Shown here: one piece after another, positions 17,013 to 26,100 of the stretch
Layout of the letters: every line of letters starts with the position of its first letter
Position numbering within the stretch: position 1 is the first letter of the stretch
Assembly: GCA_001915385.1 (NCBI GenBank)
Contig: MNQK01000032.1
Location: 1 to 64,000, forward strand
Direction of reading: 5' to 3'
Source of the DNA: Bacteroidales bacterium 52_46
GTDB taxonomy: Bacteria > Bacteroidota > Bacteroidia > Bacteroidales > Muribaculaceae
Length of the DNA: 64,000 bases
The notes under the pieces: generated by a model
What the model saw: only the letters and a program-made list of their open reading frames with translations
Databases searched by the model: none
Told to the model about the DNA's origin: nothing
Made by a program: the position numbers and the translations under genes

Positions 17013-17648
17013 TTACAAATCTATCTTTTTTGCAGGATTCCCAAATACAGTAGTATTCGGCCTGACCTTATTTATGACAATGCTCCCTATCCCTATTACC
17101 GCATTTTCGCCTATTTGGCAGTGGGGAATAATATGTGCTCCCGGATTTATCGTCACGCAATCAGCAATCATACAGAAACCCGCTACGGATGATTGAGCTC
17201 CAATATGAGTATAGTTGCCTATGTGGCAATCATGTCCTACAGATCCTTGTCCGTCGAATGTGACAAAATCGCCCAATCGCACGTCTTGACCTATATGGGA
17301 ATTATTAAACATAATCAGCCCTTTGCCATGTTTGCAATTCTGTCCTATATGAGCCGAAGGATGAATTAAATTAATAAATTCTCCTCCTTTTTCAAGAATA
17401 ATCTCTACATATTTTTTTTTGTGTATGGGATTACCCAATGCACAAGCAAATATATCGCCATCTTGAGGTACATAATTTTCAACACTCGATATAATGGGCG
17501 GATATCCATTTAATCCTTTTAATGCATCAACGTTATCGTCAAGGAATCCTCTTACAATAAATTCAGATTCGTAACCTTGACATGAACAGGACAAATCATA
17601 TACTTCTCGCCCCAGTCCTCTGGCTCCAATTATCAAGAGATTTTTCAT
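17013..17648 (-). CDS. NeuD-like left-handed beta-helix acyltransferase, first gene of left arm
   Basis: The 211-aa protein has an N-terminal Rossmann-like part (LLIIGARGLGREV) and a C-terminal hexapeptide-repeat helix (GKGLIMFNNSHIGQDVRLGDFV.. region) with NTTVFGNPAKKI at the end, as in NeuD/PglD sugar acyltransferases. It would move an acyl group to a sugar or amine. It is the first gene of the left arm. Its paralogue opens the right arm on the other strand. No glycosyltransferase is near. Confidence 0.9.
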   Translation of the reverse strand: MKNLLIIGARGLGREVYDLSCSCQGYESEFIVRGFLDDNVDALKGLNGYPPIISSVENYVPQDGDIFACALGNPIHKKKYVEIILEKGGEFINLIHPSAHIGQNCKHGKGLIMFNNSHIGQDVRLGDFVTFDGQGSVGHDCHIGNYTHIGAQSSVAGFCMIADCVTINPGAHIIPHCQIGENAVIGIGSIVINKVRPNTTVFGNPAKKIDL

Positions 17649-17937
17649 CTTATAAATTCATTTTTAATTCATGACAAGAAATTGAGAGAATCAAAATCTA
17701 TTTGTCGTGAAGGCCTATGCAAGACATAGTCTATTTTCTTAAGTTCATCTTGACAAATGATTTTGCCAGATGAACATGTTTATATACTCTGATTTTATTA
17801 AAGTTTATATCCATGTGACTCCAAACCATCTATGACAAAGCCAAAGCCACGTAGACTATGGAGACAGGTTGTGATACATTAAATGTCGTACAAGCAATTG
17901 TCTTCGATATTGAAGCCGGAGGACCTCACTCTAAGAG

Positions 17938-17992
17938 ATAGCCTGTTATTTTCTATACCCGTTCATGACCGCCTCTTATAAAGAAACGGATT
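17938..17992 (+). repeat. Left inverted repeat of the putative promoter switch
   Basis: This 55-bp arm matches the reverse complement of 18,166-18,220 at 53 positions. The inner 35 bp (17,958-17,992, beginning CCCGTTCATGACC) are identical. The two differences are at 17,953 and 17,957. Confidence 0.93.
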
Positions 17993-18122
17993 ATAATGAA
18001 TATACTACTAAGTATCAACAAATTATGGTTCTTAGATAAGAAAATTTTCTAAATTTACTTTATTGTCAAAACATTACAGTAAGTATGATGCCAATCTTTT
18101 AATTACGTGAAATATACTGTCT

Positions 18123-18156
18123 TTTGCTATATATTCAGACATTTTTATTATCTTTG
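18123..18156 (+). promoter_or_regulatory. Promoter within the invertible segment, facing the right arm
   Basis: TTTG (18,123-18,126), 22 bp, TATCTTTG (18,149-18,156). It now points to the right-arm genes with a leader of about 320 nt. If the segment flipped about the inverted repeats, the -7 box would sit at about 18,002-18,009 on the minus strand and face the left arm instead. Confidence 0.72.
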
Positions 18157-18165
18157 CAAACCATA

Positions 18166-18220
18166 AATCCGTTTCTTTATAAGAGGCGGTCATGAACGGG
18201 CATAAAAAATAACAGGCTAT
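18166..18220 (-). repeat. Right inverted repeat of the putative promoter switch
   Basis: Reverse-complement partner of 17,938-17,992 (53 of 55 identical). It starts 9 bp after the -7 box, so the transcript would begin at the edge of the repeat and include it. Confidence 0.93.
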
Positions 18221-18485
18221 TTATTGGGGTGTTCAGTTTAATGTTCCAAAACACCTGAAATTTGAATTCAAATAAAATCACGTGCTTAAAACCTTAGTTT
18301 TAAACAATCACTGTCAATTTTGACACTAAAACTAAATTTAGAAGTACGCTTGGCCAATGTTAAACTTAAGGGCAATAATCTCTGGGCCAAGGAGAATCTG
18401 TCCGAAAATCGGGATAACGCTTCACTCTGACACTATCAAATAACGAGAGTTTATCAGGGATCCGAAGCTGAACTCATATTAAGAC

Positions 18486-19115
18486 ATGAAACATTTATAC
18501 ATAATTGGAGCAAGAGGATGCGGACGCGAAACTTATGGATTGTTTCAGCCATGCAAAGAAACCCTTGGAGAAATTGAATGTAGAGGATTCCTTGATGACA
18601 AGATGGACGCACTCGATGGATATATGGGATATCCTCCAATAATATCTTCTGCAGAAAATTATATACCAAAGAATGACGATGTGTTTATCTGTGCATTAGG
18701 AGAGCCTAAATGGGTAAAGCATTACACAGAAATTATTGAGAACAAGGGAGGTAAATTCATTTCATTAATATCTCCAAAAGCTTTCATAGGACAAAATACA
18801 ATAATTGGAGATGGATGTATTATCAACTCATTATCCACAATATCACCCGATGTAAAGATTGGCAAACACGTTTATTGCGGTGCTTATACTAATATTGGCC
18901 ATGATGTCACCATTGATGACTGTAGTCACTTGGGAGCGTTTACATTTCTTGGTGGAGGTGTTCATATAGGTAAATGCGTAACATTGCATCCAAGAGCCAA
19001 TATTTTGCCACATAAAAAAGTAGGAGAAAACTCCGTAGTTGGAGCCGCAAGCGTAGTGTTGCGTAATGTAATGCCCGATACAACTGTATTTGGAATCCCG
19101 GCAAAAAAAATTTAA
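18486..19115 (+). CDS. NeuD-like left-handed beta-helix acyltransferase, first gene of right arm
   Basis: The 209-aa protein has LYIIGARGCGRET, FLDDKMDALDGYMGYPP and a hexapeptide-repeat C-terminal half ending DTTVFGIPAKKI. It is colinear with its left-arm paralogue over the whole length (both have GYPPIISS-x-ENY and FIGQN/HIGQN). The role is probably acyl transfer to a sugar or amine. It is the first gene downstream of the switch promoter. Confidence 0.9.
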   Translation: MKHLYIIGARGCGRETYGLFQPCKETLGEIECRGFLDDKMDALDGYMGYPPIISSAENYIPKNDDVFICALGEPKWVKHYTEIIENKGGKFISLISPKAFIGQNTIIGDGCIINSLSTISPDVKIGKHVYCGAYTNIGHDVTIDDCSHLGAFTFLGGGVHIGKCVTLHPRANILPHKKVGENSVVGAASVVLRNVMPDTTVFGIPAKKI

Positions 19116-19201
19116 CAGGAGTTTGAGCAGATTAACAATATAAAATTTATTATCCATAAGGCATAATTCATTTTATTATACAATAATTAAAATTTAAAAG
19201 A

Positions 19202-19432
19202 ATGGAACTAAACGATTTTATCAAAAAATTTGCAGAACAGTTTGAAGAGACTGCTCCTGAAGCGATTCAAGCTGAAACTGAATTCAAAAATCTCGAAGAA
19301 TGGTCATCATTAACTGCATTGTCCGTGCTCGCGATGGTAGACGAAGAATATGATATTGCACTTAAAGGTGATGACATTAAAAACGCTGTGACCGTAGAAG
19401 ATCTTTTTAACAAAGTAGCATCCAAAGCATAA
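19202..19432 (+). CDS. Acyl/peptidyl carrier protein with EWSSL site
   Basis: A 76-aa carrier with LEEWSSLTAL; the second Ser is the expected phosphopantetheine site and Asp before it is replaced by Ser. It is the paralogue of 16,751. Its stop overlaps the KASIII start (TAATG). Confidence 0.88.
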   Translation: MELNDFIKKFAEQFEETAPEAIQAETEFKNLEEWSSLTALSVLAMVDEEYDIALKGDDIKNAVTVEDLFNKVASKA

Positions 19433-20502
19433 TGGCATTCTTTCATTTCAAAAACATCAGGGTCGCCGGCATTTCCGCTGGCGTCCCTACTAATATCGTA
19501 AACAATCTCACTGCAAAGGAACGAATATCTCCAAATTACGAAAATAAAGATTTTGTTGCTACGACAGGAGTGATAGAGCGTCGTTTTGATGGTAATCTTA
19601 CAACCTCTGACCTATGTTTTAAAGCCGCAAAACAGCTTATGTGTGACCTGAATTGGCAACCAGAGGATATCGATGCAATCATTATGGTCTCACAATCTCT
19701 TGACTTTATATTACCAGCCACGGCTTGCATACTTCAGAATAAACTGGGTCTGACAAAAGAATGCTATGCCGAGGATATACAACTCGGTTGTTCAGGCTGG
19801 ACATATGGAATGAGCACTATAGCCGGCCTCATGCAGAATGGGGACATAAGAAAAGCTCTCTTATGCTGTGGGGACGCACGACCACAATATGTACTTAGCA
19901 ATACCGGCGATCCCTTGTTCGGACATGCTGGTACAGTAACTGCAATTGAGTATGACGAAGGAAACGATGGTCTTAAATGCCATTTTGGAACAGACGGTGC
20001 AGGATATAACGCCATAATAAAACCATATGGCGGGACTCGTAACCTTATGACGCCAGACCAATTTAATGTAGAAGAAATTGACGGGAAATTTTACAATGGA
20101 TTCCAAACTCGCATGAATGGAATGGATGTATTCTCTTTTGGTATATCAACTGCTCCAAAATCAGTAAAAAAACTTGCTGAAAAATATTCATTCAATTATT
20201 TAGACTGTGATTATTTTATCTTCCATCAAGCAAATTGCAAGATGAATGACAAGATTATCAGCAAATTAAAAATTGATCCGGCCAAGGCTCCAATGTGTAT
20301 GTCTCATTTTGGCAACACAAGTTCTGCCTCAATTCCGCTAACAATAGTTTCCCAATTAAAAGGAAAGGCCGACATAAAAGAAACATCCTTTATATGTTGC
20401 GGTTTTGGTGTAGGATTATCATGGGGTACAATTGCATTCAAAACGAAAAATCTTATAATATCAAATCTTGTAGAAGTAAACAGCGATGAACACTTGTTAT
20501 AA
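19432..20502 (+). CDS. Ketoacyl-ACP synthase III-like condensing enzyme
   Basis: The 356-aa protein has an intact triad: Cys120 in IQLGCSGW, His265 in IFHQANC and Asn295 in HFGNTSS. It is more distant from the other two KASIII proteins than they are from each other. It is translationally coupled to the ACP upstream and overlaps the SDR start by 17 bp. Likely starter or single-round condensation; substrate unknown. Confidence 0.9.
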   Translation: MAFFHFKNIRVAGISAGVPTNIVNNLTAKERISPNYENKDFVATTGVIERRFDGNLTTSDLCFKAAKQLMCDLNWQPEDIDAIIMVSQSLDFILPATACILQNKLGLTKECYAEDIQLGCSGWTYGMSTIAGLMQNGDIRKALLCCGDARPQYVLSNTGDPLFGHAGTVTAIEYDEGNDGLKCHFGTDGAGYNAIIKPYGGTRNLMTPDQFNVEEIDGKFYNGFQTRMNGMDVFSFGISTAPKSVKKLAEKYSFNYLDCDYFIFHQANCKMNDKIISKLKIDPAKAPMCMSHFGNTSSASIPLTIVSQLKGKADIKETSFICCGFGVGLSWGTIAFKTKNLIISNLVEVNSDEHLL

Positions 20503-21241
20503 CCCGTTTTCGCTTACCGGTAAAACAATTCTTGTCACCGGAGCGTCCTCTGGTATAGGACGACAGATTGCAATTGACTGCTCAAAGATGGGAGCAAAAA
20601 TTATCATAACTGGCCGAGACGAGCAAAGACTTAATGAAACGTTGTCAAATCTTATCGGGGAAGGGCATTCTGCAATAAGAGCGGATTTATGCGATACTGA
20701 ACAGATTAAATGTATTGTTTCAGAAATTACAGAAATTGACGGAGCCGTTTTGAGTGCAGGTAGAGGTTTGACTCGGCCAGTGCAATTCTCTACTCCAGAC
20801 AAAATGAGCGATGTATTCAACATCAATTTCTTTTCCTCGGCCGAGTTACTAAGACTGTTATATAAAAATAAAAAGGCTAAAAAGGGAGCTTCAATCGTCA
20901 TTATAGATTCTATCGCAGGAATTACCAATATCTCTCCTGGAACTTCTGTATATGGAGCAACAAAGGCCGCACTCAATTCCTTCTCAAAATATTGTGCACT
21001 GGAATACGCTATACGACGAATAAGAGTAAATTGTATTTGTCCAGGAATGATAGATACACCTCTAATACACAGGGGGACATTGACAGAAGAGCAACTACAG
21101 GAAGATGCCAGTCGCTATCCTTGTGGGAGATATGGTAAGACTGAAGATGTAGCGAATGGGGCAATATATCTGCTTAGCGATGCTTCATCATGGGTAACGG
21201 GAACAAGTCTGTTTATTGACGGTGGCATTTCTTTAATTTAA
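20486..21241 (+). CDS. SDR-family ketoreductase (FabG-like)
   Basis: The 251-aa SDR has TGASSGIG, LSAGRG, Ser (DSIAGI) with YGATK, and GTSLFIDGG. It shares GRDEQRLNET..GEGH with the left-arm SDR at 9,489. It lies between two KASIII genes, fitting a reduction after the first condensation. Confidence 0.88.
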   Translation: MNTCYNPFSLTGKTILVTGASSGIGRQIAIDCSKMGAKIIITGRDEQRLNETLSNLIGEGHSAIRADLCDTEQIKCIVSEITEIDGAVLSAGRGLTRPVQFSTPDKMSDVFNINFFSSAELLRLLYKNKKAKKGASIVIIDSIAGITNISPGTSVYGATKAALNSFSKYCALEYAIRRIRVNCICPGMIDTPLIHRGTLTEEQLQEDASRYPCGRYGKTEDVANGAIYLLSDASSWVTGTSLFIDGGISLI

Positions 21242-21251
21242 ATTGTAATAG

Positions 21252-22310
21252 ATGGCTTATCTGACATTTAACGGTGTTGGTGTGTCAGCGCTAAGCGCTG
21301 CCATACCAAGTACTATAATAGATAATTATAATTATACGCGTTATTTTGATAAGGATCAGGTAAAACTTGTTGTTGATAAAATAGAGATATATCAGCGCAG
21401 GTTTGCCGATGATAAAACATGTTCGTCTGATTTATGTTTTGCCGCAGCCGAACGGCTTATTATGGATAATAATATTGACAAGGCTGATATTGATTTGCTA
21501 ATATTTATTTCGCAAACTCCCGACTACCGAATGCCTGCTACCTCTGTACTTTTACAGGATCGGCTCGGATTATCCAACTCAACCGTAGCTTTTGATATAA
21601 ATCTTGGATGTTCTGCATTTCTTTACGGGATGTCAGTGGCGTTTTCCATGATGTCCTCGGGTAATTTTAAAAAAGCGTTGATTTTGGACGGAGAGACCAG
21701 GTCGAAAGTATATTCTCCCAAAGACAGACGCACTGCATTCCTGTTCGGCGACGGTGGTGTTGCAGCCCTTGTTGAACGTAATGACAAATTCGGGAAAAGT
21801 TTTTTCTCTCTTAATTCGGATGGTTCACGTGGCGACTTGATAAAAATCAATGCCGGGGGTTACAGAATGCCATCCTCTATGGAAACTGTAAAAGAAAAGG
21901 TTGTTGATGAATACGGCAACATCCGATCGGAAGAACAAGGATATATGAACGGCAGTGATGTATTCAATTTCGTAATAACGGAAATACCGAAAGACATTAG
22001 GCGATTACTCTCCTATTCCGGCACATCAATAGAAGAACTGGACTATTGTGTCTTTCACCAAGCCAACAACTTTATAAATCATTATCTTGCAAAAAAATTA
22101 CATCTTGATTCTGCAAAAATACCGTCAACCGTGGAAAAATACGGAAATACGTCATCGGTATCTGTTCCACTTACAATAGCAGATCAACTCAATGGCAGAA
22201 TGTCAGGTGATAAAAAACTGCTTTTGAGTGCATTTGGAGTAGGTATGACCTGGGCGTCAGCTATAGTGCCATTCAAAGACTTGAAAATTTCAGACATTGT
22301 GGAGGTATAA
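21252..22310 (+). CDS. Ketoacyl-ACP synthase III-like condensing enzyme
   Basis: The 352-aa protein has Cys120 in INLGCSAF, His269 in VFHQANN and Asn299 in YGNTSSV, so the triad is complete. It pairs with the left-arm KASIII (10,996) by sequence. It lies 10 bp after the SDR and 3 bp before the MBL gene. It is the second condensing enzyme of the right arm. Confidence 0.9.
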   Translation: MAYLTFNGVGVSALSAAIPSTIIDNYNYTRYFDKDQVKLVVDKIEIYQRRFADDKTCSSDLCFAAAERLIMDNNIDKADIDLLIFISQTPDYRMPATSVLLQDRLGLSNSTVAFDINLGCSAFLYGMSVAFSMMSSGNFKKALILDGETRSKVYSPKDRRTAFLFGDGGVAALVERNDKFGKSFFSLNSDGSRGDLIKINAGGYRMPSSMETVKEKVVDEYGNIRSEEQGYMNGSDVFNFVITEIPKDIRRLLSYSGTSIEELDYCVFHQANNFINHYLAKKLHLDSAKIPSTVEKYGNTSSVSVPLTIADQLNGRMSGDKKLLLSAFGVGMTWASAIVPFKDLKISDIVEV

Positions 22311-22313
22311 CTT

Positions 22314-22877
22314 ATGGATGTTTCGACGGTCATCAATTCTTTTTTTTCGTCGCGCACCTATATTTTGGGAACAATAGAGCAAAAACTATTAGTAGACTGT
22401 GGGGACGTAAACCAATTTGCCGATATTGCAAATTTTATTTCTGGAGTATTATTGACCCATGCACATTATGACCATATATATGGATTAAATAATTTACTAA
22501 ATTTATCTCCCGATATCAAAATTTATACCAATAGCTATGGCTGCGATATGTTGGCCGACTCTAAGAAAAATCTGTCAGCCTATCATGAAACGCCATTTAT
22601 TTTCAACCGTCGCGATAATATTGTAACAGTTGATGACGGAGATGAAATCGTTTTCAGTAATAGTCTGACAGCAAGAGCCATATTTACCCCAGGACATAGC
22701 CCGAGTTGCATTACATGGATGATTGGGAAGAAATTATTTACAGGAGATTCCTTGATACCAGGTATTAAAGTAGTAACTAACTTGCCAGGAGGAAATATCT
22801 CCAAAGCGATAGATAGTGAACGAAAAATACAACAAATAGTGGCACTCAGAAATTTAGAAATATACCCCGGTCATTAA
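22314..22877 (+). CDS. Metallo-beta-lactamase-fold hydrolase, end of right arm
   Basis: The 187-aa protein has THAHYDH, PGHSPSC, TGDSLIPG and a terminal YPGH, the mirror paralogue of the left-arm MBL. It is probably a thioester or ester hydrolase releasing the product (inference). It is the last gene of the rightward operon and is followed by a strong terminator. Confidence 0.88.
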   Translation: MDVSTVINSFFSSRTYILGTIEQKLLVDCGDVNQFADIANFISGVLLTHAHYDHIYGLNNLLNLSPDIKIYTNSYGCDMLADSKKNLSAYHETPFIFNRRDNIVTVDDGDEIVFSNSLTARAIFTPGHSPSCITWMIGKKLFTGDSLIPGIKVVTNLPGGNISKAIDSERKIQQIVALRNLEIYPGH

Positions 22878-22917
22878 TCTGCAACATTTAGTATTCAAAA
22901 TATCATTCATTTCTTCG

Positions 22918-22977
22918 CTACACGACAAAAATTTGAAAACATCAAAATTTAGCTGTTTTCAAATTTTTGTCGTGTAG
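22918..22977. terminator. Long perfect hairpin closing the island
   Basis: A 24-bp perfect stem (22,918-22,941 with 22,954-22,977) with a 12-nt loop follows the right arm. Runs of T and A within the arms could serve as the U-tract. It separates the AT-rich island from gltB. Confidence 0.75.
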
Positions 22978-23065
22978 TGCAGTTTATAATCCAACATAAG
23001 AAACACGCAATTATACACTTTTGTTATTTTATGGTGTTATTTTGTGGATTTTTTCTGTGTTTTTA

Positions 23066-23095
23066 CTTGTATTTGCGGCAAAATGATTATATTTG
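23066..23095 (+). promoter_or_regulatory. Promoter of gltBD
   Basis: CTTG (23,066-23,069), 18 bp, TATATTTG (23,088-23,095), 77 bp before the gltB ATG. Confidence 0.6.
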
Positions 23096-23171
23096 CAGGG
23101 TAATTATAAATGATGGCTTGAGTGTTGCGCCTGTTATTTATGGCGCGGCTCACTAATTTAAGGTAAAAGAT

Positions 23172-26100
23172 ATGCAGAAAGGTTTGCCTCTACCTCAGGG
23201 ACTTTACAGTCCCGATTATGAGAAGGACGCCTGCGGTGTCGGTTTGCTTGTCAATATCCGCGGTGTCAAATCACATCAACTTGTTGAAAAAGGACTTCAG
23301 GTGCTTGAACACATGGTGCACCGCGGTGCCGAGGGCGCCGACCCCAAGACCGGCGACGGTGCGGGCATAATGGTACAGATTCCCCACGAATTTATCCTAC
23401 TTCAGGGCATTGCAGTGCCGGAGAAGGGTCGCTACGGTTCCGGTCTGGTGTTCCTGCCGAAAGATAACGACGAGGCCCGACAGATGATTTTCGACATCAT
23501 CGAGCGCGAGACTATCGCCATGGGGCTGTCGTTCCTTCCGCCGCGCGATGTGCCCGTCAACTCCGACCAGCTCGGTCGTGTGGCACGCGCCGCCGAACCA
23601 GACATCAAACAGATTTTCATTGCCGACGAGGCCACCAACGAGCCTCTCGAACCGAAGCTATACATACTGCGCAAACGCATCGAGAAGAAAATCGAGCAAA
23701 GCAACGTGCCCGGCAAGGAGGCATTCTATATCGTGTCTCTTTCGTCAAAGACCATTATATACAAGGGCATGCTCTCGTCACTGCAGCTGCGCTACTATTT
23801 CCATGACCTGATGAATCCGCACTTCACCACGGCCATGGCACTGGTACACTCGCGCTTCTCGACCAACACGTTCCCCACATGGGCGCTGGCTCAGCCGTTC
23901 CGCATGCTCGGACACAACGGTGAAATCAACACCATACGCGGCAACCGCCTGTGGATGAAGGCGCGCGAGTGCATGCTCCATCCCGAAGCGTTCGGCGACA
24001 ACGACATGACGCCTATCATACAGCCGGGCATGAGCGACTCGGCATCGCTCGACAACGTGCTCGAATATTTCGTGATGGGAGGCATGACGCTTCCCCACGC
24101 GCTCGCGATGCTCGTGCCGGAAAGTTTCAACGACAAGAACCCGATTTCGCCCGAACTGAAGGCGTTCTACGAATACCACTCCATCCTGATGGAGGCATGG
24201 GACGGCCCTGCCACCCTGCTGTTCAGCGACGGACGCTACGCCGGCGGCATGCTCGACCGCAACGGTCTGCGCCCCGCCCGCTACGTCATCACCAACAATG
24301 ACACGATGGTCATAGCGTCGGAAATCGGCGTGCTGCCGTTCGATGCCGGCGAGGTGAAGAAGAAAGGACGTCTGCGTCCGGGCAAGATGCTCATGGTCGA
24401 CATGGAGAACAACGAGGTGCTCTACGACGCACAGCTCAAAGAGATGCTTGCCGGCGAATTCCCCTACCGCGACTGGCTTGCCAAGAACCGCATCAAGCTC
24501 GACAAGATAATATCGGGACGCAAGGTCAACAACGACACCGAGAACTTCCCGCGGTTGCTGCGCGCATTCAACTACCACCGCGAGGAAATCGAAAAAATAA
24601 TAACGCCGATGGTGGTCGACGCCAAGGAGCCGGTCAACTCGATGGGCAACGACACTCCGCTTGCCGTGCTGTCGAACGAACCTCAACTGCTCTTCAACTA
24701 CTTCCGCCAGCACTTCGCGCAGGTGACCAACCCGCCTATCGACCCGCTGCGCGAGGAGCTTGTGATGAGCCTCGACAGCTACATCGGCGCCATCAACATG
24801 AATCTGATGAATCCGGCTCCCGAGCTCTGCAAGATGGTGGAACTGAAGCGTCCCATCATCACCAACCAGGAGCTCGACATACTGTGCAACCTGCGCTACA
24901 AGGGTTTCAACACTCACAAGCTGTCGATGACATTTGACATTAACGGCGGCAGCGACGCGCTTGAAAAAGCGATAGAACGTCTGTGCGAGGAAGCGGAAAA
25001 AGCCGTCGACGAAGGGTGCAACTACATCGTGCTCTCCGACCGCGACACCGACGAGACGCATGCGCCCATACCCTCGCTGCTCGCCACATCGGCCGTGCAC
25101 CATCACCTCATCGACCGCAAGAAACGCGTGCAGACAGCGCTCGTGGTCGAGACTGCCGACGCCCGCGAAGTGATGCATTTCGCCCTCCTGTCGGGCTACG
25201 GAGCGAGCGCCGTCAACCCCTATCTTGCCTTCGCCGTCATCGACAGCCTCGTCAAGAGCAAGGAGATACAGCTCGACTTCCACACCGCCGAGAAGAACTT
25301 CATCAAGGCCGTGGACAAGGGCCTGCTCAAAGTCATGTCGAAAATGGGTATCTCCACCCTCACCTCCTATAAAGGCGCACAGCTTTTCGAGGCAATAGGC
25401 ATAGGCGAGGAAATCACACGCAAATATTTCGGCGAGACCATCTCCAAAATCGGCGGTATCGACATGGCCGACCTCCAGCGCGAAATCATAGCCGACCATG
25501 CCGAAGCGTTCTCGGCCGACTACGACACCGAAGCTCCCATACGCCATATCGGCCAGTACTCATTCCGCAAGGACGGCGAGCAGCACGCATGGAACCCCGA
25601 GACGATAGCCACGCTGCAGATAGCCACGCGCCTCGGCAGCTACAAGAAATTCAAGGAATTCACATCGCTTGTCGACAACAAGCCCAATCCGATATTCATC
25701 CGCGACTTCCTCGACTTCAAGAAAGGCACGCCTATACCTGTCGACGAGGTTGAACCCATCGAGGACATCATGCGCCGCTTCGTGACGGGCGCCATGTCGT
25801 TCGGCTCGATTTCGCGTGAAGCCCACGAGGCTCTCGGCATCGCGATGAACGCCATCGGCGCACGCTCCAACACCGGCGAGGGTGGCGAGGACGCAGCCCG
25901 CTTCAAACCGCGCGAGGACGGCACTTCGGCACGCTCGGCAATCAAGCAGGTGGCATCGGGACGTTTCGGCGTCACTACCGAATATCTCGTCAACGCCGAT
26001 GAAATCCAGATCAAGATAGCCCAGGGTGCAAAACCGGGCGAAGGCGGACAGCTTCCCGGCTTCAAGGTCGACAAGATTATCGCCAAGACCCGCCACTCTA

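Larger units (their letters stand above)
17649..18485. other. Divergent intergenic region with a putative invertible promoter
   Basis: No gene is evident in these 837 bp. A 55-bp inverted repeat pair (17,938-17,992 and 18,166-18,220) brackets 173 bp. I searched both strands for TAnnTTTG: the only good match is inside the bracketed segment and points right. The two outer flanks (289 and 265 bp) do not resemble each other. A small stem (GTTCATCT/AGATGAAC) lies in the left flank. Confidence 0.8.

Noticed and set aside
17890..17937. Possible transposase remnant left of the inverted repeat (reads IVFDIEAGG)
   Set aside because: Too short, no second block of homology, and no start or frame continuation.
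8881..22877. Capsule or O-antigen locus because of the NeuD-like genes
   Set aside because: No glycosyltransferase, flippase, polymerase or nucleotide-sugar enzyme is present; carriers and condensing enzymes dominate.
23778..25547. 589-codon open frame antisense to gltB
   Set aside because: It is a shadow of GC-rich gltB; no start context, and the protein reads as low-complexity His/Val/Glu sequence without a family.
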